Assembly: GCF_025252405.1 (NCBI RefSeq)
Contig: NZ_CP104307.1
Span: forward strand, 4,278,001 to 4,342,000
Length of the DNA stretch: 64,000 nucleotides
Source: Flavobacterium sp. TR2
GTDB taxonomy: Bacteria > Bacteroidota > Bacteroidia > Flavobacteriales > Flavobacteriaceae
Direction of reading: 5' to 3'
Part shown: positions 39,649 to 48,271 of the stretch, piece after piece
Layout of the letters: each line of letters starts with the position of its first letter
How positions within the stretch are numbered: position 1 is the first letter of the stretch
The notes under the pieces: model-generated
The model's input: only the letters and a program-made list of their open reading frames with translations
Database searches by the model: none
Told to the model about the DNA's origin: nothing
Position numbers and translations under genes: made by a program

Positions 39649-40821
39649 TTACAAATTCAATTTATATCCAATTCCCATTTCCAAACCTCGTAATTCGGCC
39701 AAACCTTTCAATCTACCTGTCAACGAATAGCCTGGATAGGTCTCCGTAGTTTCATCAACTCTATGCAGAAAACCGTGATCTGGACGCATTGGAAGGCTTA
39801 TTTTGGTTTTGTTCATTAGCATCAACAATTTCTCAACAATCACTTCCATTTTAACATCACCGTTTAAATGCTCTGATTCCCTAAAAATAGTTTCGCTTTC
39901 GCGGATGGTATTTCTCAGGTGTAAGAAGTGTATTCGGTCTCCAAAATCGTCTATTATTTTTTCCAGATTGTTTTTTTGATCGGCACTTAACGAACCTGTA
40001 CAATAGCACAATCCGTTTGCTGTTGATGGAACGGCATCAAAAATCGCTTTCAAATCTTCTTCTGTTGAGACAATTCTTGGAAGACCTAAAACCGAAAACG
40101 GGGGATCATCCGGATGAATGGCTAATCTTTGTCCATTTTTCTCCGCAATCGGAGTTACTTCTGATAAAAAATAAATCAGGTTTTCTCTTAGCTTTTGATT
40201 GTCGATTTCAGCATAATTTTCTAAAAGAGACAAAATTTGTTCTGCCGTAAAATTGATTTTACTTCCCGGAAGTCCTAACAAAACATTTTTAAACAATAAT
40301 GCTTTTTCTTCTTCCGATAATTGATTTCCAAACTGTAACGCTTTTTCTTTTTCAGCATCAGCATAATCGTTTTCTGAATTGGGTCTTTTTAAAAGAAAAA
40401 CATCAAAAAACGTAAATGCATCCTGATTGTAAAATAAAGCTTTGCTTCCATCTTCGTTTATAAAATTATGGTTCGTTCGCACCCAATCCAGAATCGGCAT
40501 AAAATTGTAGGTTATGATTTTAATGCCACACTCCGCAAGATTTTGCAAACTGATTTTATAATTTTCAATATATTGCAAATAATTTCCAGAAGCACGTTTG
40601 ATTTCTTCATGAACAGGAAGACTTTCAACTACAGTCCATTCCAATCCGTAAGTGCCAATGATTTCCTGTCTTTCCTTTATTGCTTCAACAGTCCAGATTT
40701 CGCCGACAGGAATTTGATGCAATGCTGTTACAATTCCCGTTGCACCCGCTTGCTTAATATCGATAAGTTTTACGTTGTCTTGAGGTCCAAACCAACGCAT
40801 GGTTTGCTGCATTTTTATCAT
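39649..40821 (-). CDS. uxuA: D-mannonate dehydratase
   Basis: About 390 residues from MIKMQQTMRWFG; MQQTMRWFGPQD (40812) is also possible. The longer frame from 40875 starts within an inverted repeat and is rejected because UxuA proteins begin at the RWFGP block. Motifs: QAGATGIVTALHQIPVGEIW, the metal-site HPDDPPFSVLGLPRI and C-terminal MRPDHGFLHR with TYPGYSLTGRLKGLAELRG. It converts D-mannonate to 2-keto-3-deoxygluconate in glucuronate breakdown. Upstream is the SDR expected to make mannonate, downstream GH115. Confidence 0.96.
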   Translation of the reverse strand: MIKMQQTMRWFGPQDNVKLIDIKQAGATGIVTALHQIPVGEIWTVEAIKERQEIIGTYGLEWTVVESLPVHEEIKRASGNYLQYIENYKISLQNLAECGIKIITYNFMPILDWVRTNHNFINEDGSKALFYNQDAFTFFDVFLLKRPNSENDYADAEKEKALQFGNQLSEEEKALLFKNVLLGLPGSKINFTAEQILSLLENYAEIDNQKLRENLIYFLSEVTPIAEKNGQRLAIHPDDPPFSVLGLPRIVSTEEDLKAIFDAVPSTANGLCYCTGSLSADQKNNLEKIIDDFGDRIHFLHLRNTIRESETIFRESEHLNGDVKMEVIVEKLLMLMNKTKISLPMRPDHGFLHRVDETTETYPGYSLTGRLKGLAELRGLEMGIGYKLNL

Positions 40822-40834
40822 ACTTCTTTTTTTT

Positions 40835-40920
40835 AATGCCACAAAGGCGCTAGGACGTAAAGTTTTTCTCTCCAAAGTTTTTTAAAATAAAACTTCGTGA
40901 CTTAGCGCCTTTGTGGCATT
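40835..40920. repeat. Extragenic inverted repeat between the SDR gene and uxuA
   Basis: 32-nt arms (40835-40866 and 40889-40920) with 27 matches, the outer 18 perfect (AATGCCACAAAGGCGCTA). It fills most of the spacer, ending 7 bp before the SDR stop codon. Confidence 0.8.
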
Positions 40921-40927
40921 TTCTCAA

Positions 40928-41665
40928 TTAAAACCCAATACTATTTCCGCCATCAACAGGTAAAACTGTACCTGTAGTATATTTTGATTCGCTTAAAGCA
41001 AAATAATAAACCGCATCTGCAATGTCTGAAGGTTCACCTAAATAGCCCATTGGCGTTCTTCCCAATACTTTATTTTTTCTTTCCGGATCGTTATCAAGTG
41101 CTGTTGATGACATTTTGGTTTTAATGAATCCTGGAGCAATGCAGTTCGCGCGAATACCAAATTGAGCCAATTCAACAGCCATAGCACGCGTCATCGCTTC
41201 AATAGCGCCTTTGCTTGACGAATACGCAATTACTTTTGGAATTCCATATTGCGATGCCATCGAACTGATATTAATGATGCTTCCGCCTCCGTTTTCTTTC
41301 ATGTTTTTAATGACTTCTCTGCTTACGGCGAAAACGCTCAATAAATTGGTGTGAATTATCGAAAGGAAATCTTCATTAGTTACCTCCGGAATTTCTTTTT
41401 TCATATTGATTCCAGCGTTGTTGACCAAAATATCAATCGGACTATTTTTGGTAATGCTTTCAATCATTGCCGGAATTCCTTTCAAATCATTTAAATCAAA
41501 GATTACAGGAATGGCATTTTCTCCAATTTCTTTACAGGCGTCTTCTGTTTTTTCTTTCGATCTACCAATTATATAAGTTGTGATTCCGTTGTCACAAAGT
41601 TTTTTTGCCGTTGCAAAACCTAATCCCGAATTTCCTCCCGTTACAATTGCCGTTTTCTTACTCAT
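40928..41665 (-). CDS. SDR-family oxidoreductase, probable D-mannonate oxidoreductase (fructuronate reductase)
   Basis: 245 residues. Rossmann motif TGGNSGLG, then NNAG, the catalytic Ser (IINISSMASQ) and YSSSKGA (Tyr and Lys), with the end PVDGGNSIGF usual for classical SDR enzymes. Its place directly upstream of uxuA matches Bacillus subtilis, where the SDR protein UxuB (YjmF) reduces D-fructuronate to D-mannonate beside UxuA; Escherichia coli uses an unrelated long-chain enzyme. This makes fructuronate reduction the best guess. A gluconate or other sugar-acid dehydrogenase cannot be excluded. Confidence 0.85.
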   Translation of the reverse strand: MSKKTAIVTGGNSGLGFATAKKLCDNGITTYIIGRSKEKTEDACKEIGENAIPVIFDLNDLKGIPAMIESITKNSPIDILVNNAGINMKKEIPEVTNEDFLSIIHTNLLSVFAVSREVIKNMKENGGGSIINISSMASQYGIPKVIAYSSSKGAIEAMTRAMAVELAQFGIRANCIAPGFIKTKMSSTALDNDPERKNKVLGRTPMGYLGEPSDIADAVYYFALSESKYTTGTVLPVDGGNSIGF

Positions 41666-41689
41666 AATTTTTATGCTATATTTTTAGTA

Positions 41690-41810
41690 CGCTGATAAAA
41701 CGGATTCACTGTTGCAAAAACGCTGATTTACACAGATTTTTTATTTATCATTTTAATTGGAAAAAATCCGTTTTTTCCTGTGTCTTCGCAATAGCGAATC
41801 TGCGTCATCG
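41690..41810. repeat. Imperfect extragenic inverted repeat between GH67 and the SDR gene
   Basis: Left part 41690-41747 and right part 41761-41810 share an inverted, diverged sequence: GGATTCACTGTTGCAAAAAC on the left matches AGATTCGCTATTGCGAAGAC in the reverse complement of the right. It lies between co-directional genes like the other two repeats of this block. Confidence 0.55.
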
Positions 41811-41832
41811 ATGTTACAATTATCCAATTTAT

Positions 41833-43986
41833 TTATCCATTTCCCGGTGCAAAAGGAAATTTTAATGATTTAAAATACCCTAATGTCTGTGTCGGTTTTT
41901 CTACTCCAGCAGGAAGCTCTTTTCCTGAAAACTGCTGAAAATACAGCAAACAGGCATCGCGCCACCACTTTGCTTCTTTATGCTGAATTTCTAACAACAT
42001 TTTCACTTCACTAAAGCGTTCACTGTCTATATATTTTTCAGTTTTGTCCCAAACATTCTGCATTTCTCTAACCTGATTTACACCTTCCTGATATTTTAGC
42101 GCTAAACCATTCCAAAGCGTTTGTCCGTTTTTCAATTTATAATCCCATGAAAGATGATGAAACCATAAAAGATCTTTTTCTGGACAGGTTTCTAAATTAT
42201 CAAAAAGTCTGGCAACTTCTGGAGCATATTGTGAAACGGCATTTGTACCCGATTTCGATCTGTCAAAACCAATTCCATTTTTGTCTGCTTTATGATAATA
42301 AGTTGGATTCCATTCTGGTCTTGATAAATTGGAAACCCAAGGTCCTGGCCCGTAATGATGTCCCGTATCCATAATATGATGCAAACCCAACGGAGTCATA
42401 TAATTGACAACGGCTTCGCGCGATTCAATCATAATATTTTTTACTGGTTTAATAAAATTTTCATCATTAGAAAATGTACTTCTTAACCACTCCTCAGCGA
42501 TATCTTCAGAATCTAAATACGGATTCCATGCCAATCTTCCGAAACCGTACCAATTGGCTTGCGCAAAAGGATGTCCTGTCCAATTTAAATCGTTTCCGAT
42601 ATTAGCAACACCGGCAATTCCCGTTAGTTTATTTGGATATAAAGTGCCATCAATAACCTTGGCTACAGTTGAACCTTTTCCTTTTTGGTAGGTATCAGAT
42701 TCCAAAACTTCCTGAAATAATTTAGGCAGAAAAACCAAGTGCGTACTAAAACCTAAATATTCCTGTGTGATTTGAAATTCCATCATTAAAGGCGTTTTTG
42801 GCATCGCACCAAATAACGGATGAAACGGCTCTCTTGGCTGAAAATCAATCGCTCCGTTTTTTACCTGAACGATTACATTATCTTTGAATTTTCCGTCATA
42901 CGGCTGAAATTCTGCGTAAGCTTGTTTGGCGCGATCATTGGCATCATGTTCAGAATACACAAAGGCTCTCCACATAATTACGCCGCCAAAAGGTGCAACG
43001 GCATCGGCCAGCATATTGGCTCCGTCAACATGATCTCGTCCATAATTTTGAGGACCTGGCTGACCTTCTGAATTAGCTTTTACCAAAAATCCGCCAAAAT
43101 CTGGAATTCGTTTATAGATTTCAGCCGACTTATTTTTCCACCAATTAATCACTTCAGGATCTTTTGGATCGGCTGTTTTTAGATTTCCGATTTCAATTGG
43201 CGCCGAAAATCTTGCCGTTAGATAGACTTTTATTCCGTAAGGTCTGAAAACATTGGCTAATGCTTCTACTTTTTCCAAATACTGCGGAGTCAGAATTAAA
43301 GCGTTTGCATTTACATTGGTTAAAACCGTTCCGTTAATTCCAATTGAGGCATTCGCTCTAGCGTAATCAATATAGCGCTGGTCTATAAAATCTGGAAGTT
43401 TCTGCCAGTTCCATAACGAAAATCCAGCATAACCACGTTCTACCGTTCTGTCAAGATTATCCCAATGATTTAAGATTCTGATATTTGTTTTTGGAGAATC
43501 AGCAATACTTAAATCTTTAACCGATTTATTGGTTTGCAATATTCTCAGGAAATGAAAAACGCCATACAAAACAGCAATATCATTCTTTCCTGTAATGACT
43601 ATTTGCTTTTTATTTTTAAGTGAAATGGATTTGATAATAAAACCTTCATTATTGATTTTATTCAAATCAGCTTGCAATTCTGTTTTGATTTCGGAACTTA
43701 AATTCATTTGTGAGCCAACAATTAGATTATTCTCTCCTTTTGCGTCTTTTCTGATTTCAGGAATACTTCCTAACATATCCACAAATCCAGTTTTGAGTTC
43801 TTTTTCAGCAATTTTAATGGTTTCAGAATTTCCTAATACTGCAATACCTTTAAGATTGTTCTTGTATTCAGAAGCTACTATTGAATTGGCAACTGTATTA
43901 TACTGAAGCCACAATTTATAATCCTTTTGCGCTACAGTCGAAAAGGAAATAATAAGAAACAGGAAAACAAATCTTAATGAAGTCAT
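41833..43986 (-). CDS. GH67 alpha-glucuronidase
   Basis: 717 residues with a signal peptide ending FSTVAQ. Motifs of GH67: ILNHWDNLDRTVERGYAGFS, VKANSEGQPGPQNYGR with acid Glu307, VKNGAIDFQPRE with Asp381 and MMEFQITQEYLG with Glu409. The spacings 74 and 28 residues agree with the catalytic set Glu292, Asp365 and Glu393 of Cellvibrio GlcA67A. The enzyme removes 4-O-methyl-glucuronate from the non-reducing terminal xylose of oligosaccharides, complementing GH115. It is the first gene of the run GH67-SDR-uxuA-GH115-GH10 and has an operator 120 bp upstream. Confidence 0.96.
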   Translation of the reverse strand: MTSLRFVFLFLIISFSTVAQKDYKLWLQYNTVANSIVASEYKNNLKGIAVLGNSETIKIAEKELKTGFVDMLGSIPEIRKDAKGENNLIVGSQMNLSSEIKTELQADLNKINNEGFIIKSISLKNKKQIVITGKNDIAVLYGVFHFLRILQTNKSVKDLSIADSPKTNIRILNHWDNLDRTVERGYAGFSLWNWQKLPDFIDQRYIDYARANASIGINGTVLTNVNANALILTPQYLEKVEALANVFRPYGIKVYLTARFSAPIEIGNLKTADPKDPEVINWWKNKSAEIYKRIPDFGGFLVKANSEGQPGPQNYGRDHVDGANMLADAVAPFGGVIMWRAFVYSEHDANDRAKQAYAEFQPYDGKFKDNVIVQVKNGAIDFQPREPFHPLFGAMPKTPLMMEFQITQEYLGFSTHLVFLPKLFQEVLESDTYQKGKGSTVAKVIDGTLYPNKLTGIAGVANIGNDLNWTGHPFAQANWYGFGRLAWNPYLDSEDIAEEWLRSTFSNDENFIKPVKNIMIESREAVVNYMTPLGLHHIMDTGHHYGPGPWVSNLSRPEWNPTYYHKADKNGIGFDRSKSGTNAVSQYAPEVARLFDNLETCPEKDLLWFHHLSWDYKLKNGQTLWNGLALKYQEGVNQVREMQNVWDKTEKYIDSERFSEVKMLLEIQHKEAKWWRDACLLYFQQFSGKELPAGVEKPTQTLGYFKSLKFPFAPGNG

Positions 43987-44105
43987 TGGCTTTAATTTAT
44001 TCTTTACAATTTCATTTTTACAACATCAATATTTTACTCCTTATTAAAAGCATATAATAAAATTTTGAACCGAAAAATGCATTATTCTAAATAAAACAAT
44101 AATTG

Positions 44106-44115
44106 CAATCGGTTG
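44106..44115. promoter_or_regulatory. LacI-type operator, CAATCGGTTG, upstream of GH67
   Basis: Same palindrome, 120 bp before the GH67 start codon, a distance similar to that at susC, xylB and the symporter gene (112-126 bp). No clear -7 box at the standard spacing. Confidence 0.65.
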
Positions 44116-44188
44116 CGTAAAAATATAGGATTGTTGTTTAAGAAAAAAATTTTGGATGCCTTTTTTTCAAAAAAATAATTTATTTAAC

Positions 44189-44223
44189 AAAAAAAGCAGG
44201 ATAATTACAAAAACTATCCTGCT
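44189..44223 (-). terminator. Rho-independent terminator of the lacI-type gene
   Basis: Perfect 9-bp stem AGCAGGATA (44196-44204) with TATCCTGCT (44215-44223), followed on the minus strand by a run of seven T. It starts 22 bp after the regulator's stop codon. Confidence 0.87.
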
Positions 44224-44244
44224 CTGTCGTATCTTAAAAAATAA

Positions 44245-45273
44245 TTATTTCTGGGTAGATTCTCTTGCGAGTACTTCTGTATTTAAAAAAGTGATTTCTT
44301 TCGCATCGTCATTTTTAGACGATTTCAAATTCTTAATGATAATTTCAGCTGCTGCTTTTCCCATTTTTTCTGCTGGATGCGTAATAGTCGATATATTTGG
44401 ATCAATAATCTGCGAAATTGGATCATTATTAAAACCAATTACCTTAAACTCTTCGGGGACTCTGATTCCGCGTTTTTTTGCAGTTTGAACTGCGCTTACA
44501 GCCAAAATATCTCCTGGTGCAAACAATCCATCCGGAATTGGCTTTAAATCAAATAAAGCGTTGCTGCCCTTTACCCCGTCTTCATATGTAACCGAATTTA
44601 AGTTGATAATTAATTCTTCTTCCACTTCGATATTATGATCTTTTAAGGCTTCAATATAACCTCTTTTCCTTTCGTTATACAAGTTTCCTAATTCTGAACC
44701 AGCTGAAAAATAGGCAATACGGATACAACCTTGTTCAATAAGATGTTTAGTTGCTTTGTAACCTGCTGTATAATTGTCAATTACAACTCTAAAAGTATTA
44801 TATCCTTTTGGAACTCTATCCACAAAAACCAACGGAATATTATTATTTGAAAACTGATGGAAATGAGCTGTATCGCTTGTTTCCATTGCCAGAGAACAAA
44901 TGACGCCGCTTACGCGATTGCTATATAAAGATTTGGCCATATTTACTTCTTCTTCATATGAGTCGTGCGACTGCATAATAATTACGGTGTAATCCGATTT
45001 TTGAGCCGCGATTTCGATTCCGCTAATCAGAGAAGATAAAAAGGGCTGTGTAACAGTAGGAATCAAAACGCCAATGGTTCTGGTTTTGTTTCCACGCAAG
45101 CCTGCCGCTAAAGTATTCGGGACAAAACCCATTTCTTCAGCGGTTTTTTTCACTTTTTTAATCGTCTTATCACTTATCGTGTGATGATCTTTTAAAGCTC
45201 GTGAAATAGTAGATGTTGCCAGATTAAGCCTCTCAGCAATATCATAAATCGTTACATATTTATTTTCTTCCAT
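44245..45273 (-). CDS. LacI/GalR-family transcriptional regulator, probable repressor of the xylan regulon
   Basis: 342 residues. HTH at residues 6-30 (VTIYDIAERLNLATSTISRAL), hinge helix at about 53-64 (NTLAAGLRGNKT) whose Leu normally intercalates at the central CG of the operator, then a periplasmic-binding-like sugar domain starting TIGVLIPTVTQPFLSSLISG and ending EVLARES. LacI-family proteins bind palindromes with a central CG, exactly the type of site repeated nine times here, including one at 45498 in its own upstream region. The ligand is not visible; xylose, xylobiose or a glucuronate intermediate are reasonable. It is transcribed divergently from the GH3-tkt pair and is the only intact regulator in the window. 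Confidence 0.95.
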   Translation of the reverse strand: MEENKYVTIYDIAERLNLATSTISRALKDHHTISDKTIKKVKKTAEEMGFVPNTLAAGLRGNKTRTIGVLIPTVTQPFLSSLISGIEIAAQKSDYTVIIMQSHDSYEEEVNMAKSLYSNRVSGVICSLAMETSDTAHFHQFSNNNIPLVFVDRVPKGYNTFRVVIDNYTAGYKATKHLIEQGCIRIAYFSAGSELGNLYNERKRGYIEALKDHNIEVEEELIINLNSVTYEDGVKGSNALFDLKPIPDGLFAPGDILAVSAVQTAKKRGIRVPEEFKVIGFNNDPISQIIDPNISTITHPAEKMGKAAAEIIIKNLKSSKNDDAKEITFLNTEVLARESTQK

Positions 45274-45356
45274 TACTATTATGATTAGTCGTAAATTTTG
45301 AATCTAATTTAAAAAGTTAGTACAGCAATTCAATACCGCCTGTTTTCGTTTTACAT

Positions 45357-45386
45357 AACAAATTTACTTATAACAAATTTACTTAT
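45357..45386. repeat. 15-bp tandem duplication upstream of the lacI-type gene
   Basis: Two exact copies of AACAAATTTACTTAT (45357-45371 and 45372-45386). On the minus strand each contains TAAATTTG, a perfect TAnnTTTG -7 box, 86-108 bp before the regulator start. The duplication may give two overlapping promoters; a matching -33 TTG at 19 bp is not evident. Confidence 0.6.
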
Positions 45387-45497
45387 AACCAATAGAAAAC
45401 GTAAACATTTATCATCAAAAATAATTAAAAAAAACAGTAAAATGGCATTATTTATCAAATAACACTCTAAAGTTAAATTATTTTTCTTTTCTTTACA

Positions 45498-45507
45498 CAA
45501 TCGGTTG
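45498..45507. promoter_or_regulatory. LacI-type operator, CAATCGGTTG, between lacI and GH3
   Basis: Same palindrome in the divergent spacer, 65 bp before the GH3 start and 225 bp before the regulator start. It could control GH3-tkt and autoregulate the repressor. Confidence 0.68.
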
Positions 45508-45571
45508 CAATTTATTTTAAAATAAAAAACACAGCACTTCATCAGTCGCAACATCAGTAAAATTTATTTAT

Positions 45572-48199
45572 ATGAAAACAAAAAAAATAAAATATCAGAT
45601 CCTGATATTAATCTCTCTTTGGTGCACTGCACAGAATAAAGATTCCAAATTTCCTTTTCAAAATACTGATCTCACTTTTGAAGAACGAGTAGAAAACTTA
45701 GTGGAGCAATTAACATTAGAAGAAAAAGTAGCACAAATGCTAAATGCGGCGCCTGCTATACCGCGACTGGGAATTCCTGCTTATGACTGGTGGAACGAAA
45801 CGCTTCATGGGGTCGCTAGAACTCCTTTTAAAACAACCGTTTTCCCGCAGGCGATTGCAATGGCTGCTACTTTTGATAAAAATTCACTTTTCAAAATGGC
45901 TGATTACTCAGCTCTAGAAGGCAGGGCCATTTACAATAAAGCTGTTGAACTTAATCGAACCAACGAACGTTATTTAGGACTTACTTACTGGACCCCAAAT
46001 ATTAATATTTTTAGAGATCCTAGATGGGGACGCGGACAAGAAACTTATGGAGAAGATCCTTATCTGACAGCTATTTTAGGCGATGCATTTGTCAAAGGTC
46101 TTCAAGGAGATGATCCTAAATATCTTAAAGCTGCAGCCTGTGCAAAACATTATGCTGTACACAGCGGGCCAGAATCTCTACGCCACACTTTTGATGTGGA
46201 TGTAACTCCATATGAACTTTGGGACACGTATCTGCCTGCTTTTAAAAAATTAATCACCAGCTCTAAAGTCGCAGGAGTTATGTGTGCTTACAATGCCTTT
46301 AGAACCCAGCCTTGTTGCGCCAGTGATATCCTAATGAATGACATTCTAAGAAATGAATGGAAATTTACTGGTTATGTCACATCTGACTGCTGGGCTATTG
46401 ATGATTTTTTCAAAAATCATAAAACACATTCTGATGCTGCATCTGCTTCAGCCGACGCAGTACTTCATGGAACAGATATTGACTGCGGAACTGATGCTTA
46501 TAAATCGCTTGTTCAAGCTGTTAAAAACGGGCAAATTACTGAAAAACAGATTGATGCTTCTGTAAAACGTCTTTTTTTGATCCGTTTTAGACTGGGTATG
46601 TTTGATCCTGTTTCAATGGTTAAATATGCACAGACTCCAAATTCAGTTCTAGAATCAGATGAGCATAAGGATCATGCTCTTAAAATGGCCAGACAATCTA
46701 TAGTACTTCTTAAAAACGAAAGAAATACGCTTCCATTAAGCAAAAAACTGAAAAAAATTGTTGTTTTAGGTCCAAATGCAGATAATTCAATCTCAATACT
46801 TGGAAATTACAATGGAACTCCATCAAAACTAACAACAGTATTACAAGGCATTAAAGAGAAAGTTAGCCCTGAAACTGAAGTGGTTTACGAAAAAGCCATC
46901 ACCTTTACAAATGATACATTACTGGTTTACAAAGATCTAAAGAGCTGTTATTCTTATGAAGGAAAACAAGGCTTTAAAGCTGAATATTTTAGTAACAATG
47001 CACTATCTGGCGAACCTGAAACTACAACAACTGAATCTGAAATAAATAATTTCTGGCAGGAAGGAGAAATGATTACCCAAAACATCAAAGCAAATCATTT
47101 TTCGGTACGCTATACTACCAATTTTAAAGCAGATGAAGATGGTTCTATTACTTTTGAAGTAGCCGCAGATGACGGTTATAGGTTTATTGTTGACGGTAAA
47201 GAAGTTATAGATGCCTGGAAAAAAAACAGATGGGGAGCAAAAACCTACAAACTGCAAACCAAAAAAGATTCAGTTTATAAATTAGTGTTGGAATATTGGC
47301 AAGGTGAAGGAAAAGCTGAAGTGGCTCTGCAAACAGGGAATTTTATAAAAACAGATTTTACGAATTTAATTGAGCGTCATAAAAATGCAGATGCCTTTAT
47401 TTATGTAGGAGGCATTTCTCCTCAGCTTGAAGGAGAAGAAATGCCTGTTGATGCGCCTGGATTTAATGGTGGAGACCGTACTTCCATCCTACTTCCAGAA
47501 GTACAGACAAAACTTCTAAAAGCGCTTCAATCTTCTGGAAAACCAGTGGTTTTTCTAATGATGACCGGCAGCGCAATAGCTGTGCCATGGGAAGCAGAAA
47601 ACATTCCAGCTATCCTAAACATATGGTATGGCGGACAATCTGCTGGAACGGCCTCTTCCGATGTCATTTTTGGCGATTACAATCCTGCAGGAAGACTTCC
47701 AGTTACCTTTTACAAAGACGATTCTGATTTATCTTCTTTTGTTGATTATAAAATGGACAATAAAACATATCGTTACTTTAAAGGCACTCCTCTGTACGGA
47801 TTTGGGTATGGTTTAAGCTATACTGAATTTAAATACAGCGGAGTAAAAGCTCCTGCAAAAATAAAAAAGGGTCAGCCAGCCAATATTTCTGTTAAAGTAA
47901 CTAATACAGGAAAAATGGAAGGAGAAGAAGTGGCGCAATTATACTTAATTACCCCCAATGCATCCATAAAATCTCCTTTAAAAAGCCTCAAAGGATTTGA
48001 AAGGTTCAATTTAAAGCCTGGTCAGAGTACTGTGGTCAATTTTACTCTATCTCCAGAAGACCTTTCTTATGTAACCGAGAACGGAACCTTAAAACCATAT
48101 GAAAGCAAAATTCAAATTGCAGTTGGAGGTTCACAGCCTAATGAAAAAAATCAAACAAAAAGCAATAGTATAATTCAAACTTTAGAAATAGAACAATAA
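45572..48199 (+). CDS. GH3 beta-xylosidase with PA14 insert
   Basis: 875 residues with a signal peptide ending WCTAQ. The N-terminal barrel has YDWWNETLHGVAR and KHYAVHSGPES, and the nucleophile is Asp272 in VTSDCWAID. The second domain is split by a PA14 module at about residues 467-595 (FKAEYFSNNALSG to EVALQTG), and a fibronectin-III-like domain ends the protein (SYTEFKYSG and LKGFERFNLKPGQ). The WNETLHG motif and the overall layout are those of bacterial GH3 beta-xylosidases. It would release xylose from the non-reducing end of xylo-oligosaccharides in the periplasm. It is co-directional with tkt, 72 bp upstream of it. Confidence 0.94.
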   Translation: MKTKKIKYQILILISLWCTAQNKDSKFPFQNTDLTFEERVENLVEQLTLEEKVAQMLNAAPAIPRLGIPAYDWWNETLHGVARTPFKTTVFPQAIAMAATFDKNSLFKMADYSALEGRAIYNKAVELNRTNERYLGLTYWTPNINIFRDPRWGRGQETYGEDPYLTAILGDAFVKGLQGDDPKYLKAAACAKHYAVHSGPESLRHTFDVDVTPYELWDTYLPAFKKLITSSKVAGVMCAYNAFRTQPCCASDILMNDILRNEWKFTGYVTSDCWAIDDFFKNHKTHSDAASASADAVLHGTDIDCGTDAYKSLVQAVKNGQITEKQIDASVKRLFLIRFRLGMFDPVSMVKYAQTPNSVLESDEHKDHALKMARQSIVLLKNERNTLPLSKKLKKIVVLGPNADNSISILGNYNGTPSKLTTVLQGIKEKVSPETEVVYEKAITFTNDTLLVYKDLKSCYSYEGKQGFKAEYFSNNALSGEPETTTTESEINNFWQEGEMITQNIKANHFSVRYTTNFKADEDGSITFEVAADDGYRFIVDGKEVIDAWKKNRWGAKTYKLQTKKDSVYKLVLEYWQGEGKAEVALQTGNFIKTDFTNLIERHKNADAFIYVGGISPQLEGEEMPVDAPGFNGGDRTSILLPEVQTKLLKALQSSGKPVVFLMMTGSAIAVPWEAENIPAILNIWYGGQSAGTASSDVIFGDYNPAGRLPVTFYKDDSDLSSFVDYKMDNKTYRYFKGTPLYGFGYGLSYTEFKYSGVKAPAKIKKGQPANISVKVTNTGKMEGEEVAQLYLITPNASIKSPLKSLKGFERFNLKPGQSTVVNFTLSPEDLSYVTENGTLKPYESKIQIAVGGSQPNEKNQTKSNSIIQTLEIEQ

Positions 48200-48271
48200 T
48201 TAATCATTAGCGCCTTTGGATTTTAATTTTAGTCAAAGGCATATCATTAGCATTTATTAAAAAACCTAAAA

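Noticed and set aside
45351..45554. 67-codon minus-strand frame between lacI and GH3
   Set aside because: It spans the operator and the 15-bp duplication, is rich in AT codons and has no homology features.
48212..48240. Hairpin GCCTTTG/CAAAGGC between GH3 and tkt as a terminator
   Set aside because: Seven-bp stem with a large loop and no following T run; the two genes are more likely co-transcribed.
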